Shown here: one piece after another, positions 47,901-60,300 of the stretch
How the letters are laid out: each line of letters starts with the position of its first letter
How positions within the stretch are numbered: the stretch's first letter is position 1
From: Erodium maritimum
Lineage: Eukaryota > Streptophyta > Magnoliopsida > Geraniales > Geraniaceae
Length of the DNA stretch: 64,000 nucleotides
Assembly (NCBI GenBank): GCA_963921825.1
Contig: OY997588.1
Span: forward strand, 133,951,203-134,015,202
Direction: 5' to 3'
Notes under the pieces: generated by a model
Seen by the model: only the letters and a program-made list of their open reading frames with translations
Database searches by the model: none
What the model was told of the DNA's origin: nothing
Position numbers and translations under genes: made by a program

Positions 47901-50640
47901 AGCCTTGTCTCGATCCGTAAAGTCCTATTCACTTACGGGCACATGACCCAAAACCCAGTTTTGGTCATGTCCCGAGACAACTCCCTTTTGGCCATTCTCC
48001 ATAAATGTGTCAATGAGTTTCATCCTCCGGTGTGACCCTTAGGTTTATGCATGTCAATAGATCAACGTAAAATCCCATTTTACTTGATCCTATTTAAGTG
48101 GCAACTAACGAGACTTTAGTATTGCCTGACACTGCATAACGAATCGACCCTGTCGATTCTAACCTTTCCGTCATCCCTGTCATTATCCTTTTATCTCCGA
48201 TATCCTGATTGAGATAAGGCATAGAGTCGTCATCCTTATTATTCTCAATCACCGTTCCTTGATATGTGAGATGACTGAAGATATGATACCCAGTATCATG
48301 TGCATGGCCATGCTATTCTTCCAGTCACTCTCGATCAAGTGGCCGAGAACCGATATCTTTCCCATACCTTAGTATGAGGGATAAATCCCTTAGCCGTCTT
48401 TCGTGTCACTCATGTAGCCCGTCCCCAAGCCAATCCTGGCCGTTATGGAAGCCCTGTTACGGACAACGTTAGGCTCAGGTCAAACTCAGTTGTTGACTAC
48501 ATAGCGATCACAAAGACTCCTTGGTCTAAGGATACATGACAAGCTACGACACTGAATATGTTCATGACTTAATCTATGGCACATATTCAGGGCGGGTCGT
48601 CCAATATCATGTCCCACATGATATCTATGATCAGACTCCGGAATCCCATTCCAATGACTAACAGAACGTAAGCCATAAAGAGCCATCTTTCATACTAGTC
48701 GCTTCTAATGAAGCTTTGTTGACTAGGGACCCATCGAGTATGATCTATCTAAATCTATGGTTCTATTAGCATGGTGGGCATAGATCAGAGCACACATCGA
48801 TATATTACTCCAACACATAAGTAATATAAAGCCGTTTTGATTTTATTGCTAACGATGATATATACATTTGGACATTTAGGATTGAACTATGGGCACTAAG
48901 ACTAACACATGGTGGTACTGAACCATGCGCCGGTTTTGAGAACCATTGTCTCGTGTTATGATGATTCAGGTGAGATGACTTGTGAAGTGGTTGATCAGAT
49001 GTTGAGAAATGGTATTGATGTAAAGAGAAATATCGCGAGTTGGATAACCTTCTCGATTGATCACAGTGAGATGTGGTTGGCCTACCGCGAGTTAAGTGTG
49101 TGGTACGTGATGTGTAACTGACCCGTGTCAGGTTGAGAACCGTGTTAAGGTTTAACCGTTGTGACAGATGTGCGTGATGTTGGCTTGATACGAGAAGCGT
49201 ATGTGCTTTACCGTTTACCCTGTGTGTGATGACCTGTTAAGTGTTGTGGTTGCAATTGGTGTTGATTCGTTCGAGTATGCTGGTGAGTGTGGTGGGGTCC
49301 TGAGTTGAGGAGTGTGGTTACGAGTTCCGTTGGAAATTAGTTGTGTGAGGCACCTGTATGCCAGGCTTAGTATGACAGGAGGTTTGAGTAAGTCATGTTT
49401 TGAGGCATGCCGCTTTTCGACTATACCGGTACCTTGTACCTTTTACTTGTTTGAGGTACGTCTATCTTTTCATGAAAGGGATGAAACGAGCAGTTGTTCC
49501 AAACCCCGCAGTGGTTATGAGGACCTTTATTTGGATGATTACTGCTGTGTGTTGCTTGCTCGTCTAAGTGTGTTAGGCCGTGACAAGACTTGTTTGGCGC
49601 TCTAGTGTGAACTATTCGGGAGACGGTTACTAAAGAGAATTGAGGAGTTTCACTTTCGGATGGCTCCGTCCTTGTCCGATTTTCGGAGTTTTTCGATAAG
49701 ACACCCATACCGAAGGGAGATCCCGGTATGGCATGTCCGAACCAAATTCGTTCTATCCGGTGTGATACCGGCACAGTTGAGGATCATGTTAAGAAGTATC
49801 TACATCGAAGTTGTTGATGACGGTCCACCGTCTACACTAAAATTGGAGTCTGTTAGGGGTTGCCAAGATCGTTTTTAGCATTCCTCAGTATCTGAGGTGG
49901 GTACGATTTACCCTTTGAGTTGCGCGTTATTGGCCCACCCGATGTGGTAAACCGAATGATTGTTCCGAATCGTGCAATGATCATGAGATCCTTTGTCTTG
50001 AGGTAGTGGTTGTTACGTTTTACTTGATCGGGTAATCGTTTGTGGTTGGTCTTAGCATGACGAATATTGGATCTCTAGGTAATTTGTCCCTGTAAAAAGT
50101 TACTAAGAAGGAAACTGAGTGGTTATGTTTACGTGTAAATTCCTACTTCAGTTCTCCTTACGAGGTGTTTCGACGCGATATCTATGACCGACGGGAGATT
50201 CCGGTATAGAATTTCCGGTATAGGATGTTTTATACCGTCATCCGGTATCCCTTAACGATTTGAGTGTTCTTTGACGTGTTCGGTACATCAGTGGTTCTTG
50301 AGTTATGGTTGCATGTCAAAACTGCGAACTATGGAGAAAGGCTGTTGTTCACCGCCAAGTATGGTTTTTTTGAGTAACTAGCGTGATCTAGTGAAGCACG
50401 AGTAGGTAAAGGTCGCGTAATTGTGGAAACGGTTAAAGACCGAGTAGAGCCAACAGAAGAGTTACACAGATGAAAGGCGCTGGTCTCTTGAATTTCTATT
50501 GGTGATCAGATATTTCTGAGGGTGAACCTAAGAAGGACTCCTAGCGGTTCGACCGCGTCGGAGGCAAGTTAGCCCCGCAGCTTATCGAACATTCCCTGAG
50601 ATAAGGACAAGAGGAGAATGTTCATTGTAATTTCGAGGAC
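44970..50640 (+). pseudogene. E3 gag-pol remains, strongly decayed
   Basis: Gag is recognisable at about 44.98-45.33 kb (QALRGLHKLSTPIYSGNSDPE, RYWKQRVQTRFGND), parallel to E1 gag. Further downstream only scattered matches to E1 remain: near 46.77-46.83 kb the integrase end (nucleotides matching the APFEALYGR region) and near 50.43-50.6 kb the integrase C-terminal region (matching 7.46-7.62 kb). Protease and reverse-transcriptase motifs are not recognisable. The solo LTR S2 lies inside. The element cannot have made its own enzymes. Confidence 0.75.
47220..48908 (-). mobile_element. S2: second solo LTR of the S family, inverted
   Basis: Reverse complement of S1: it begins TGTTGGGTCTCGAGG and ends CACTAAGACTAACA. 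The 5-bp target duplication CATGG lies at 47215-47219 and 48909-48913. Its length of 1689 bases is within one base of S1, and the two differ by a few percent. It lies about 5.2 kb from S1 in opposite orientation within the same host element. Confidence 0.95.
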
Positions 50641-50651
50641 GAAATTCTTTT

Positions 50652-50664
50652 AAGGGGGGTAGAC
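50652..50664 (+). other. E3 polypurine tract
   Basis: AAGGGGGGTAGAC immediately before the 3' LTR start, the same as in E1. This cis signal is kept although the coding interior is lost. Confidence 0.88.
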
Positions 50665-53235
50665 TGTAGAACCCCGCTCTTTCAAAAGGGATTTTAATTT
50701 AATTAGGAGACGTCGAGGTGGACTTTTGCAACGAGTAAAAATTTTGAAGAGAAAATCAAAAACAAAAGATGAAGGAAGAGGAGGCTGGGCTGCTTAGGAA
50801 TTGGGCCAGGTTCAAGCCCAATTCGCGAGCCTCAGGCCCATGAGCCGTGCGCGGCCCAACCCTAGCAACAAAAGGGGGGGCGAGCCTCTTCGGCTCCCAC
50901 TGTTCACGCACGCAACCCGAGGCGTGTCTTCCTCCCATCACACCTCCTCTCTCGAGCTTCGCGGACCAGAGCTTCGGCCGGAGCTCTTCCTCCGTCTCCG
51001 GCCACCTCTTCCACCTCCACCTTCCTCTTCTCCTTCTGCTTCTTCTCGAGCAAGCCCCAAAACCAGAGAAACCCTCCGCCCCGTCCTCCTTCTCCTTCAA
51101 ACCAAACGAACCGGCGCCGCCGACGGGAGATTCGAACTCGCCGTGTGCGTCAGAGGCGGTGGGTGTCCGTCTCGACCCTCCTCACGCCATCTCTCTTCCT
51201 CCCCGACCTCGCAACGACCGGATTCGTCCATTTCCGTGCTCGATTCGAGTGTTTTCAGACGAAACCCTCGCCGGCGAAGCTGGTTCTCCAGATCTGAAAG
51301 AAGACGACGGGGGTCGCGTCTCAGGCCTCGCCGTTACGGCTACGACGTCACCAGCAACCCTCCGCCCCTCGCTGCTCCGTTTCCTCTCGATTCCGAGCGT
51401 TTTTGACGCGGTGGTCGGCGGCCGGAGCACCATTGCTCGCCGGAGACGCCGCCGGAGCCAGAACACCCTCGAGCTCGGGCTCGAGCACGCCTTGGGCCAG
51501 AAGACCCTTGGGCCGAGAAGGCTTTGGGCCGGGCAACAGAAAAAGACGGGCTTGGGCCCACTACGCTTCGCGGGCCAGGGCATGCTCAGCAGTGGGTCTG
51601 GATCCGGACCGGGTCGGGTCTGGACCGGGTCAGGGCCTGGATCCGGGTCAACCCAAGTCATTTAAAACTATTTTAAAAATCAAATTAAATAATCAACTTT
51701 ATTTAATTAAAGGTGAGGATTTCAAGGTTTGATTTAAGTATCAGAGGACCTTTGGACTTTTATCAGTATTAATTTGGACGTTTTATTTGTCAAACCTAGA
51801 CGGGACTTCGCCCGAGCACAAGGGCTTGGACCCGAGCTAGAAGAACGAAGATCACACCGGAATCCGTGTGAAGAACGGAGTGGTGACCACTCGAGCTTTT
51901 CATCAGAGTTTTATTAGAGGAAGACCGCAAGGTAGGGAAAGTCTTAACTTCTCGTTTAAATGCTAGTATGCATGTTAGGCTAATAAAATTGGAAAGGTCC
52001 TAGAAATGCCTATAAGATGCGAATAACTAGCCTAATTGTCTTTCAATTACTAATAACCTGAAGAGTCTAGTAATGCATGCTTAGGATGCCAATTACTAGT
52101 GTAACTCGCTTTCAATACTTGGGAATTGTTTTACTGGTAGAGCGGCCTTGGCAAAGCCCTCGGATTAGTTGTGTGCTAGGATCACATGCTTGGTTGTTTG
52201 GTTGCTTAGTGGATAGGCTAAGGAGTCTAATGGAACTAGTTGAATTGCATGCTTGAATGCTCGATTGAAGGTTTTCATGATTGGTTGATTGAACTCGTGC
52301 TTGACTGTTTAATGTATTTGAATGATTGCTTGATTTCCTTAAATGGTTGATTGGAGCATTGAGTATGACTGGTTGTACCGAGCGGTGCAATCAGGTGATC
52401 GATGGACCGATGGGTCGTGACTGGTAAGTAACGGTAAGTTGTGGTTATGTGATTCGTGTGTTGTGGTTATGTGATTCGTGTGCTGTGTGTTGTGGTGAAA
52501 CGGTGATTCGTGAACTATGTGTGATAGTGGGATATTGTTGGTTGAGAATGGATTGCTTCGTGTTTCGCTTGAGTGTGTTACTCATTATTATTTGATTATT
52601 ATTGAATTGCCCAAGTGTATGCTTCCTATGGGAGTAATACCTTGGTTCCCGAGGGCATAGAGTCCCTTGGAGACGTTTCTGAGAATCCCGATGATAAGCG
52701 CCCTCATGGGGTTGTTTCCGGTAGCCTCAATGATATGCGTCTCCTCTGGACTTGAGGGAAAATCCGAGAGGACATATCATATGTGGATCGGAGGGTGGTG
52801 ACTTCATGTGCCACGACATTGATTGGATTGCCTGTTGCCCGTAATTGTTAAGAGTTATCTTGTTGACTTTGCTGATGAAATTATTGAGTTTAAAGTCCAC
52901 TTGTTATGTATTTTCCCTACTGAGCGCAAGCTCACCCCTATGAGTTTATTGTTGTGACTACATGCTTAATTGAGGAGTAGAGGCTCGGGAGCTTCTTGGT
53001 GTGGGTGTCTTATTAGAGACCTCGTTTATGCTTTTACTTCAGTTTTTGAACAAACCATGTTGGAGGATTATTATTACACCCCTGGAGGGTTTTATTTATG
53101 TTTTAAACTGAGTTATTCTGTTTTGAGACTTATTTGAAGGATTTATGAAATGGTTGTCGGTTAAAGAGTGTTGAAAAACGTATTTACTCACGTCCCGCCT
53201 CGAGTCCGGGCAAGAACCGGATTTGGGGCGTGACA
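50665..53235 (+). repeat. E3 3' LTR, uninterrupted
   Basis: TGTAGAACCCCGCTC to GGGGCGTGACA, 2571 bases. About 30 single differences from the 5' LTR plus a length change in a G-run (near 38.95 versus 50.87 kb). It supplies the empty site for S1. Confidence 0.93.
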
Positions 53236-54375
53236 GTTGGTCCAATGGTACCATGTGTAGTCCGACCCAATGGTACCTCAACCCGGCTCAAGCCACCCGC
53301 CCAACACAAATCACTTGGAACCCTAAGTTCTTACCCTTAGCCCCGCCGCCACGGACTCTGGCTCCCACCCTGACCCAGTGAAAGTTCCTGCCTCGTCGTG
53401 GGGGACACCGCGCCGCCCCAAGCACCAACCTCGTCGTCGAACCCCATTTTCTCCTCCTCTATTACAGAGCTCCACCGCCGACCTTGGAGGATCGGATCTG
53501 GGCTCCATGTCTTCCCCTGTTCCGTGCCTCAAAATTCCGGTGGTTGCAACCCTCGATCTAGTGAGGAGGTCCGTCGCGTCTCCGGAATCCCAATCACCCG
53601 AGCTCGCTTCCCCACGCTTGAACACCGCGTATGAACCCTCTTGTCATCTTCGCACCCCTCTGCGCCTCCCCGATGGCCACTCCACCAGGTAAGGCCCCAT
53701 CGCTGCTAAGGCCGTGAACACCAGACCACCTCGTGTCGACGGATCGACCCCAAAAGGTCTTATCGCCGGAGCCGACATGGGAGATCCATCAAGTGAGTCG
53801 AAAATAAAATCTCTGATTCGCTACTACTACCGAAGATCGGAAAATGAACCTCCGAAGTCCCACATATTTTTCTTTTATGAATAAAAGCTTATCATACTGG
53901 AAAAAAATCGCAATTAGATCCACATATTTTTTGATACAAAGAATGATACTTCCCTTTCACTTTTAGAATGCGAGCCTATCATGATCCCACACATACCGAA
54001 TACGTATTGGATAATTAATCGCTATTTCAAGCATAAATAAGTAATCTATTAATTTTGAAAAATACTAGTTTTGACAAATAGTAGAGTAGTTTGGTAGGCC
54101 TTTTGAAAAAGGAATAGTAGTGTCATTAGATACGTGTCAGTGGTCACAGAACCTCCCTTCTCCCCAACGGCTCAATCTTCACCGTACAGATCAACACTCC
54201 TCATCTTCTCCACCTCTCTCTTATTTCTCCTTCGGCGATACGTCCTCAGACCCGACCACCGTATCTGGCGGAAAAGCTAGCTTCAGCACAACCTCTTCTA
54301 GGGTTTCGCTGGCTTCTCCTTCTTCGCCTCCACCGTTTCCGATCCTGATCGCCGCTGAATTTTGACGGGATCGTC
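53236..54375. other. E3 right flank and SEC promoter/5' UTR
   Basis: The first 550 bases are GC-rich with open frames of 60-104 codons (for example 53378-53692) but no domain; they may be the 5' part of another retroposon. From about 53.85 kb the sequence is AT-rich. The final 200 bases (54150-54375) are CT-rich and probably the SEC leader. No convincing TATA box, as is common for housekeeping genes. Confidence 0.45.
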
Positions 54376-57300
54376 ATGTTGTCGCTGCAAAGAGACTCCC
54401 GCCAGCACCAGCGGCTGGCTGCCGGGACTTCTCGGCCCGCCTTTCCCTCCGATCGTGATGTCAAGCCGGAGCCGGCCTCGCTGAGCCTTGCTCCGTTCAA
54501 GGGTCATGATTCTCATGAAGGTTACATTTTATATTTTTAATACTAAGACTCTGTTTCAGCTTCTCGATTTTATTATTTTATTTGGAAGGTAACTTAACTT
54601 GGGGGTTAGAATTTGTTTTTCTCGAGAAAATGGTCTGGATTTTGATCTCAAGTTTCACTGTTTTCCGCTGCATTATGGAGTTTTTGGATGCTAAACTCGC
54701 AGGCTTTGTGATAGTTTTTTTTAATACTGGTTTGAGGTAAAAATGGCTTGTTTTAGGGTCTTGTGAAGCTTGAATAGAAAATCCTATTATATGGCCCATT
54801 GTATGATAATTGATGATTTGGAATTCATTTGAGCTTCCATGACATTAAATGCTATTAGATCTTCACTGTAAGGATTCAAAACTTCAACATTTCTGGAATC
54901 ATGTAAATGATTATATTCAGTCCCAGCTTGTCCAAATTCAAGGGAAAGGAAATGAACCCTATGCAAGGAAAACTTTTTTCTTGTGTTAAGTCAGTTCAAG
55001 TGAGGGTCATATCTCAATGATACTTTCCTATTCATCTGTAGCCTTTTCAGTATTTGATCTACTATCGGAAAGGGCTGTCAGCTGCAATTTTCTGAATTGA
55101 AGTATTAGCTTTGGAAATGACATAAAATGCAACATACTTGGAAAGGAAGTTGTATTTTCAACCAATTTCTCAGAAGTGCATTCCAGATATCCAGACAGAA
55201 ATGCTTGGAGTATTTTTTATTTTTTTTACCCCATTTCCTTATAGTTTTAACTTCACTAAGTTACCAAACACACTATGTTAGTTCCTCTGTGGTTTTCACA
55301 ACGTATTTTATTTCCATTAGTTGACTTAACATGTCTAAGTCTTAAAATCTATTCTGTGTTACGAGGTCATGGTAAAAATTTAGAGCTGTATGCATATTGG
55401 TGATTGAAAATAATGTATACTTGAAATAAAAATTGTATTTGTAAAATAATTTGTGAGACATGTAATTTATTTATTGTTCTCATTATAGATATCCAGATTT
55501 AGGACATGTAATTTTTTTAAATTTTTTAATACATTTCCAACTTTACCAAGTTACCGAACTCACATATAAGTTCCTCCGTGTCTTTCACAATGTAAGTTCC
55601 TAAATTTTAAAGATATATCTATTCTTTAATAAAAGGTCATGGTAGAGATTTGAAACCATATGCACGTTGATGATTGGAAATCAATATAATGTTCTAACTT
55701 TAGATTTGCTTGCATGTATTTGAGGGTTTAATTCATGTTACATTAAAAAAAATGTTTAGTTTTGGTCAAGACTTCTCTTAAAAAATGTATTATTAGTTGT
55801 TAGTAGCTATATGGAGCTTTGGTGTATTTCATTTCACTAAGAGCACGCACAACGCGTTCCGCGCACCGAACTTTGTTTTTACGGGTCGCGGGTCGGTGCG
55901 TTGTGGGGCACCGATTTTGCGTAGCAACGTGTGACCCGTGCACCGCGTTTGCGGTTCGCGGGTTGCTCGACCCGAGTCGTGTGTCAACCATCCGTGTTGC
56001 GACATGTGGCCATCCCGATTTGTTTTTTTTTAAAATACATAAAATCAAATTTAACTAAATAGGATCAGTCCAAAATTAAAGTATAAATAGATAATTTTAC
56101 AGTATAACAAATATTAGGCAACATTTAAAATGGACCCAATATTTTTTTCTAAAATGTAAAACTCGTCCGTGTCCGTTTCCGACGAAATCTTAGTATTTTT
56201 TGGGTCGAATCTGGCTCCCGAGCAATGCAATTAAACATGCAATGCAATTATTAATTATTTTCTTGTGTTAAAATTATTTATAATTTATTTAATTTATTAT
56301 TAATTATTAATTATTTTTACCAAATTTATTTCAATTTTATAAAATGTTTACTGTTTTAATAAAGCATTTAATTAAATCAACAGAATATCAATTCAGCATC
56401 CAGTTAGCATCCACTCACAATCCGGGCCCCTATCCGGTTTGTACCACTGTGGAGCACAGTTTATTTCAAGCTCAGTCAGCATACGGTTTGATGCATTGTA
56501 CATGCTCTAAAATCGTGGATAAAAATGTGAATTTCTTTACAAATAGAAAATAATAAATATTTTGGCATTTGTTACAATTGTGCTAACAGTATTATTTTTT
56601 ATGTAGTTGATGAAGATATGCATTTGACCCTTGCTCACAAGATGTACAAGTCTGGGAACTATAAACTGGCACTAGAGCACAGCAATGCTGTTTATGAGAT
56701 GCATCCACTACGTACTGATAACCTTCTTCTTTTGGGTGCAATCTATTATCAGGTTATTTTCCTTTTTTAAAGTTGGTCAGGGCTGCACCCAGTGTCGATT
56801 CCATCAGCCATTCTGAATTTGTTAACCTGATTGAAAATTTTCTGTTGTTTGCATCACTTATTGCTAGTAGCCATTTGTTATCATTCTCAGTTTTAGTCTA
56901 TTTCTTTGCAGTTGCATGATTTTGATATGTGTATAGCCAAAAATGAAGAAGCTCTTCGGATGGAACCACGATTTGCTGAGTGTTATGGGAACATGGCAAA
57001 TGCTTGGAAGGTAGTCACTTTGACTGGTTTTGTTCATCTTACTAAAATTACATATTTGTCTTAACCAGTGGTAATGATTTGTTTTTCTCCAAATACAGGA
57101 AAAAGGCAACATCGATCTTGCAATACGTTACTATTTGATTGCCATTGAGGTATCCATGCATTTTAATGCCGCTCAGATTAACTAATTTATGCATGATAAA
57201 AGCTTAAGATTTCATGCTGCTCTTTTCCCGTTCAGTTTATGATAGGTTGGTTCTTCTTTGGATGCCAATGTTAAATTGATTTCCTGCTCTTTTTTGATGT

Positions 57301-60300
57301 CATATCTATTAAAGCATAAATCTGAGTCACTTTTTATGAGATGGTGGTGCAAGTTTTCCTTCTAGCATTATGGTGCACTCGATTATAAAAGATTATGAGC
57401 AAAGTAGGTGGTTGGAACATTGGATTAGGAATAACCTTAATCTTGAATCAGATCCTTAAACATGTTATTTTGATGTGTACTGTAATATCTTCCTTTCGCA
57501 AACATACATGTGCTCCTCAGACAGTCTTTTTGTGACAGAGATGAGCATTCTTTGTAATGATGTATGAATTCTCATTGTGACTATTTGATACTCACTTTTG
57601 GAGTAGTATGAACAACTCAGGAATGTGGTTCGTATTTTTTCGGTTTAGTAATTTCATTTATCATGCATGTTAAACTTCAGTCTAATACGGGTCTATGCAT
57701 ATGGTTGCAGCTACGACCCAATTTCTGCGATGCATGGTCCAACTTAGCCAGTGCCTATATGCGTAAAGGAAGGCTTAATGAGGCTGCAAAGTGTTGTCGC
57801 CAAGCTCTTGCTCTGAATCCTCTCTTGGTATATCTATATTTAATTTAGTTTCATCTGTCATATGCTTTTCCATTCAGCTGTCAGTTAGATTTAGCATGTC
57901 TTGCATAGAGAACAAATTCTGGTCGAATGCCCTATTAGTAGTATTTCATCTGGTTTACTAATTTGGATTTTACGTAGAAAGTTTAGTTGGAATTTGTTTA
58001 GTACTCTTATTTATTTTCTAATATGTTCTGTTGGCTGGGTATAAAGTTCACCTTTCTTAACAGTGTTAATGAATTAAATTATTCTCTTATCAGAAAGAAG
58101 ATATTGCTATATCCTTAACATATTATCAACTTCTAGAGTAATTAACAGTTGTCATATGCAAATAGAAAGGGACTGGAGTGAAATGGATTTGTTATTGTAG
58201 TGGTCATATGCAACTAGTACAGTAGTGAGGTCTCAAGGAAGAAAGTTTTGACATTTGAGTGATGATTTGTAGTCTTTCCTTTTAGAGTGCTTAATATTTT
58301 TCTGTTAAAAGGATAAAAAGGAAAAGGGTTAACCAGTTTTATCTCTGAGAGAAAATGGATATATCCTGGGGTTTCTTCCAGTACGAGTACAAAAATAGGA
58401 TCCCAAGGAAGAAATCTGGAATGGCTATATCTAGGTGTTCTTTCCATTTGTTTGCTTCTCAGCAAACTTCTACAGACACTAATTTTCTCACAGTACGATT
58501 TTCTTCTGATATCTTGTTGATTGTTAGGTTGATGCTCACAGCAATCTTGGGAATCTTATGAAAGCACAAGGTTTGGTCCAAGAAGTAAGTAATGCAAAAT
58601 TCTTTTTCTAGTTGAGGTTCACCTTAGAATAGTATTTTTTTTTTTGGCATTGTGCTGTTCTGGTGTAGTGCATGAATCTACTCACGAGGACTATTTGGCT
58701 ACCATCCCTGGTATAATTAGGATGCTTCGTCACTCTGCTATATTGGCTTAGAAGATGATGCATTCGTAATGTTATACTCCAATTTTATTGGAAAGTTTTC
58801 CTAGATTCACATTGCCTAGACTCTTCCTCAATCCATATTACATGTGGTCCCATATATTTCAATATTTTGTTACTATACCGTTCCCTTTTTTAGGCGAAGT
58901 TTCTAATAGACGTACTTAATGTGTGGAACTGTGTTTAAATACACAGTCAATACAGATACCAAGTTGTAATGTGCAATCCAGGGCCCGGATGATGATTGGT
59001 CTTGTTGTTTCTTCATGTGCAAGACTCCAACATGTCGGAATGTAACATTTTGTGCAGGCATATAATTGCTACCTAGAGGCTTTGCGCATACAACCAACTT
59101 TTGCAATTGCATGGTCCAATCTTGCTGGCCTTTTTATGGAGTCGGGGGATCTTAACAGAGCCCTACAGTATTACAAGGTACGCTTGATCTCAATTTCAAT
59201 GATGAATTTTGTCTAGATATAGGTATTAATTCATCTTCCTTTGATTGACAATCAATTGCCTGTGCATATGATAGGAAAAGTTGTATTATCGCTGGCACAC
59301 TTCTTTTTTCTGCTGAAAACAACTTGGCTGCTTTAACTGACTTCAAATGTGGTTAAATCTCAGGAAGCCGTGAAATTGAAACCCACTTTTCCAGATGCAT
59401 ACCTCAATCTTGGAAATGTTTACAAGGTAAGCTAGCTATTACTGTGACAATTAATGTTCAGTAGCTGGACTAGTATTTGGAGGACAATGTTTATTTTGCC
59501 TTTTCCAGGCTTTGGGAATGCCGCGGGAGGCCATCATCTGTTATCAGCGTGCTCTTCAGTCTAGGCCTAATTATGCAATGACGTTTGGTAAGTACTTTTG
59601 TTTTATCCTTGCACCGCCTTGAGTATGTTCTCCTTACATGTTCTGTTTTTGTTTATTAATTTAGTACGAATGGGAAACATCCTTCACTTAAATGTACCAA
59701 TATAGGGAATGGAGGGGATTAAGAACTTGCAGAAAAAACTGTACCAATATCTTCTACATTGTTCGGGAATGGAGAGGAAAAGGAAGTAAAGTTGTTTAGA
59801 TTATGGAATGGACAAGTTGAGGAATAGAATTGTTGAATCCATCCCTCCACACACACCCAGCCCCACCTCACTGTCTCATCAAAATGAATGTGAAGAGAAG
59901 GGAGAATACAGTGCTCTTTTAGAAGCACATGTCTAACGAATAGAGTATAAGGGAACGACTATTCTTTTAACCTTCTATTTACGCTAATTTCCACAAAAAA
60001 AATAACTTTTAGGAAAGAAAGTAACCCTTTACCAGATTAATTATAACTCTACCCATATTCTGAAATAGGACCGACTATTAATTGAAGTAAATATACTTTT
60101 GTCCTGGTTTTATAATATTTAAATGCATGGTGTGCTGCAGGGAATTTAGCTAGTACGTACTATGAACAGGGTCAACTGGATTTGGCAATCCTTCATTACA
60201 AGCAGGCCATTGCATGTGATGCAAGATTCTTAGAAGCTTACAATAATTTGGTTGGTTCTTTTCCATGAAGATGAATTGTAGTATTATCTCGGGTTACAAG

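Larger units (their letters stand above)
38746..53235 (+). mobile_element. E3: chromovirus-derived LTR element with decayed interior
   Basis: Full-length structure: 5' LTR 38746-43014 (2581 bases without the inserted solo LTR), tRNA-Met primer site, long leader, remains of gag and pol, polypurine tract, 3' LTR 50665-53235 (2571 bases). By eye the LTRs differ at about 30 positions (near 1.2%), which at 1.3e-8 substitutions per site per year would be roughly half a million years. The interior is broken in dozens of places and clearly far older. No 5-bp target duplication: left flank CAGTC, right flank GTTGG. Two solo LTRs of another family lie inside it. Confidence 0.9.

Noticed and set aside
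53378-53692. A 104-codon frame between E3 and SEC
   Set aside because: GC-rich, several overlapping frames, no domain; possibly a retroposon piece, not supported as a gene.
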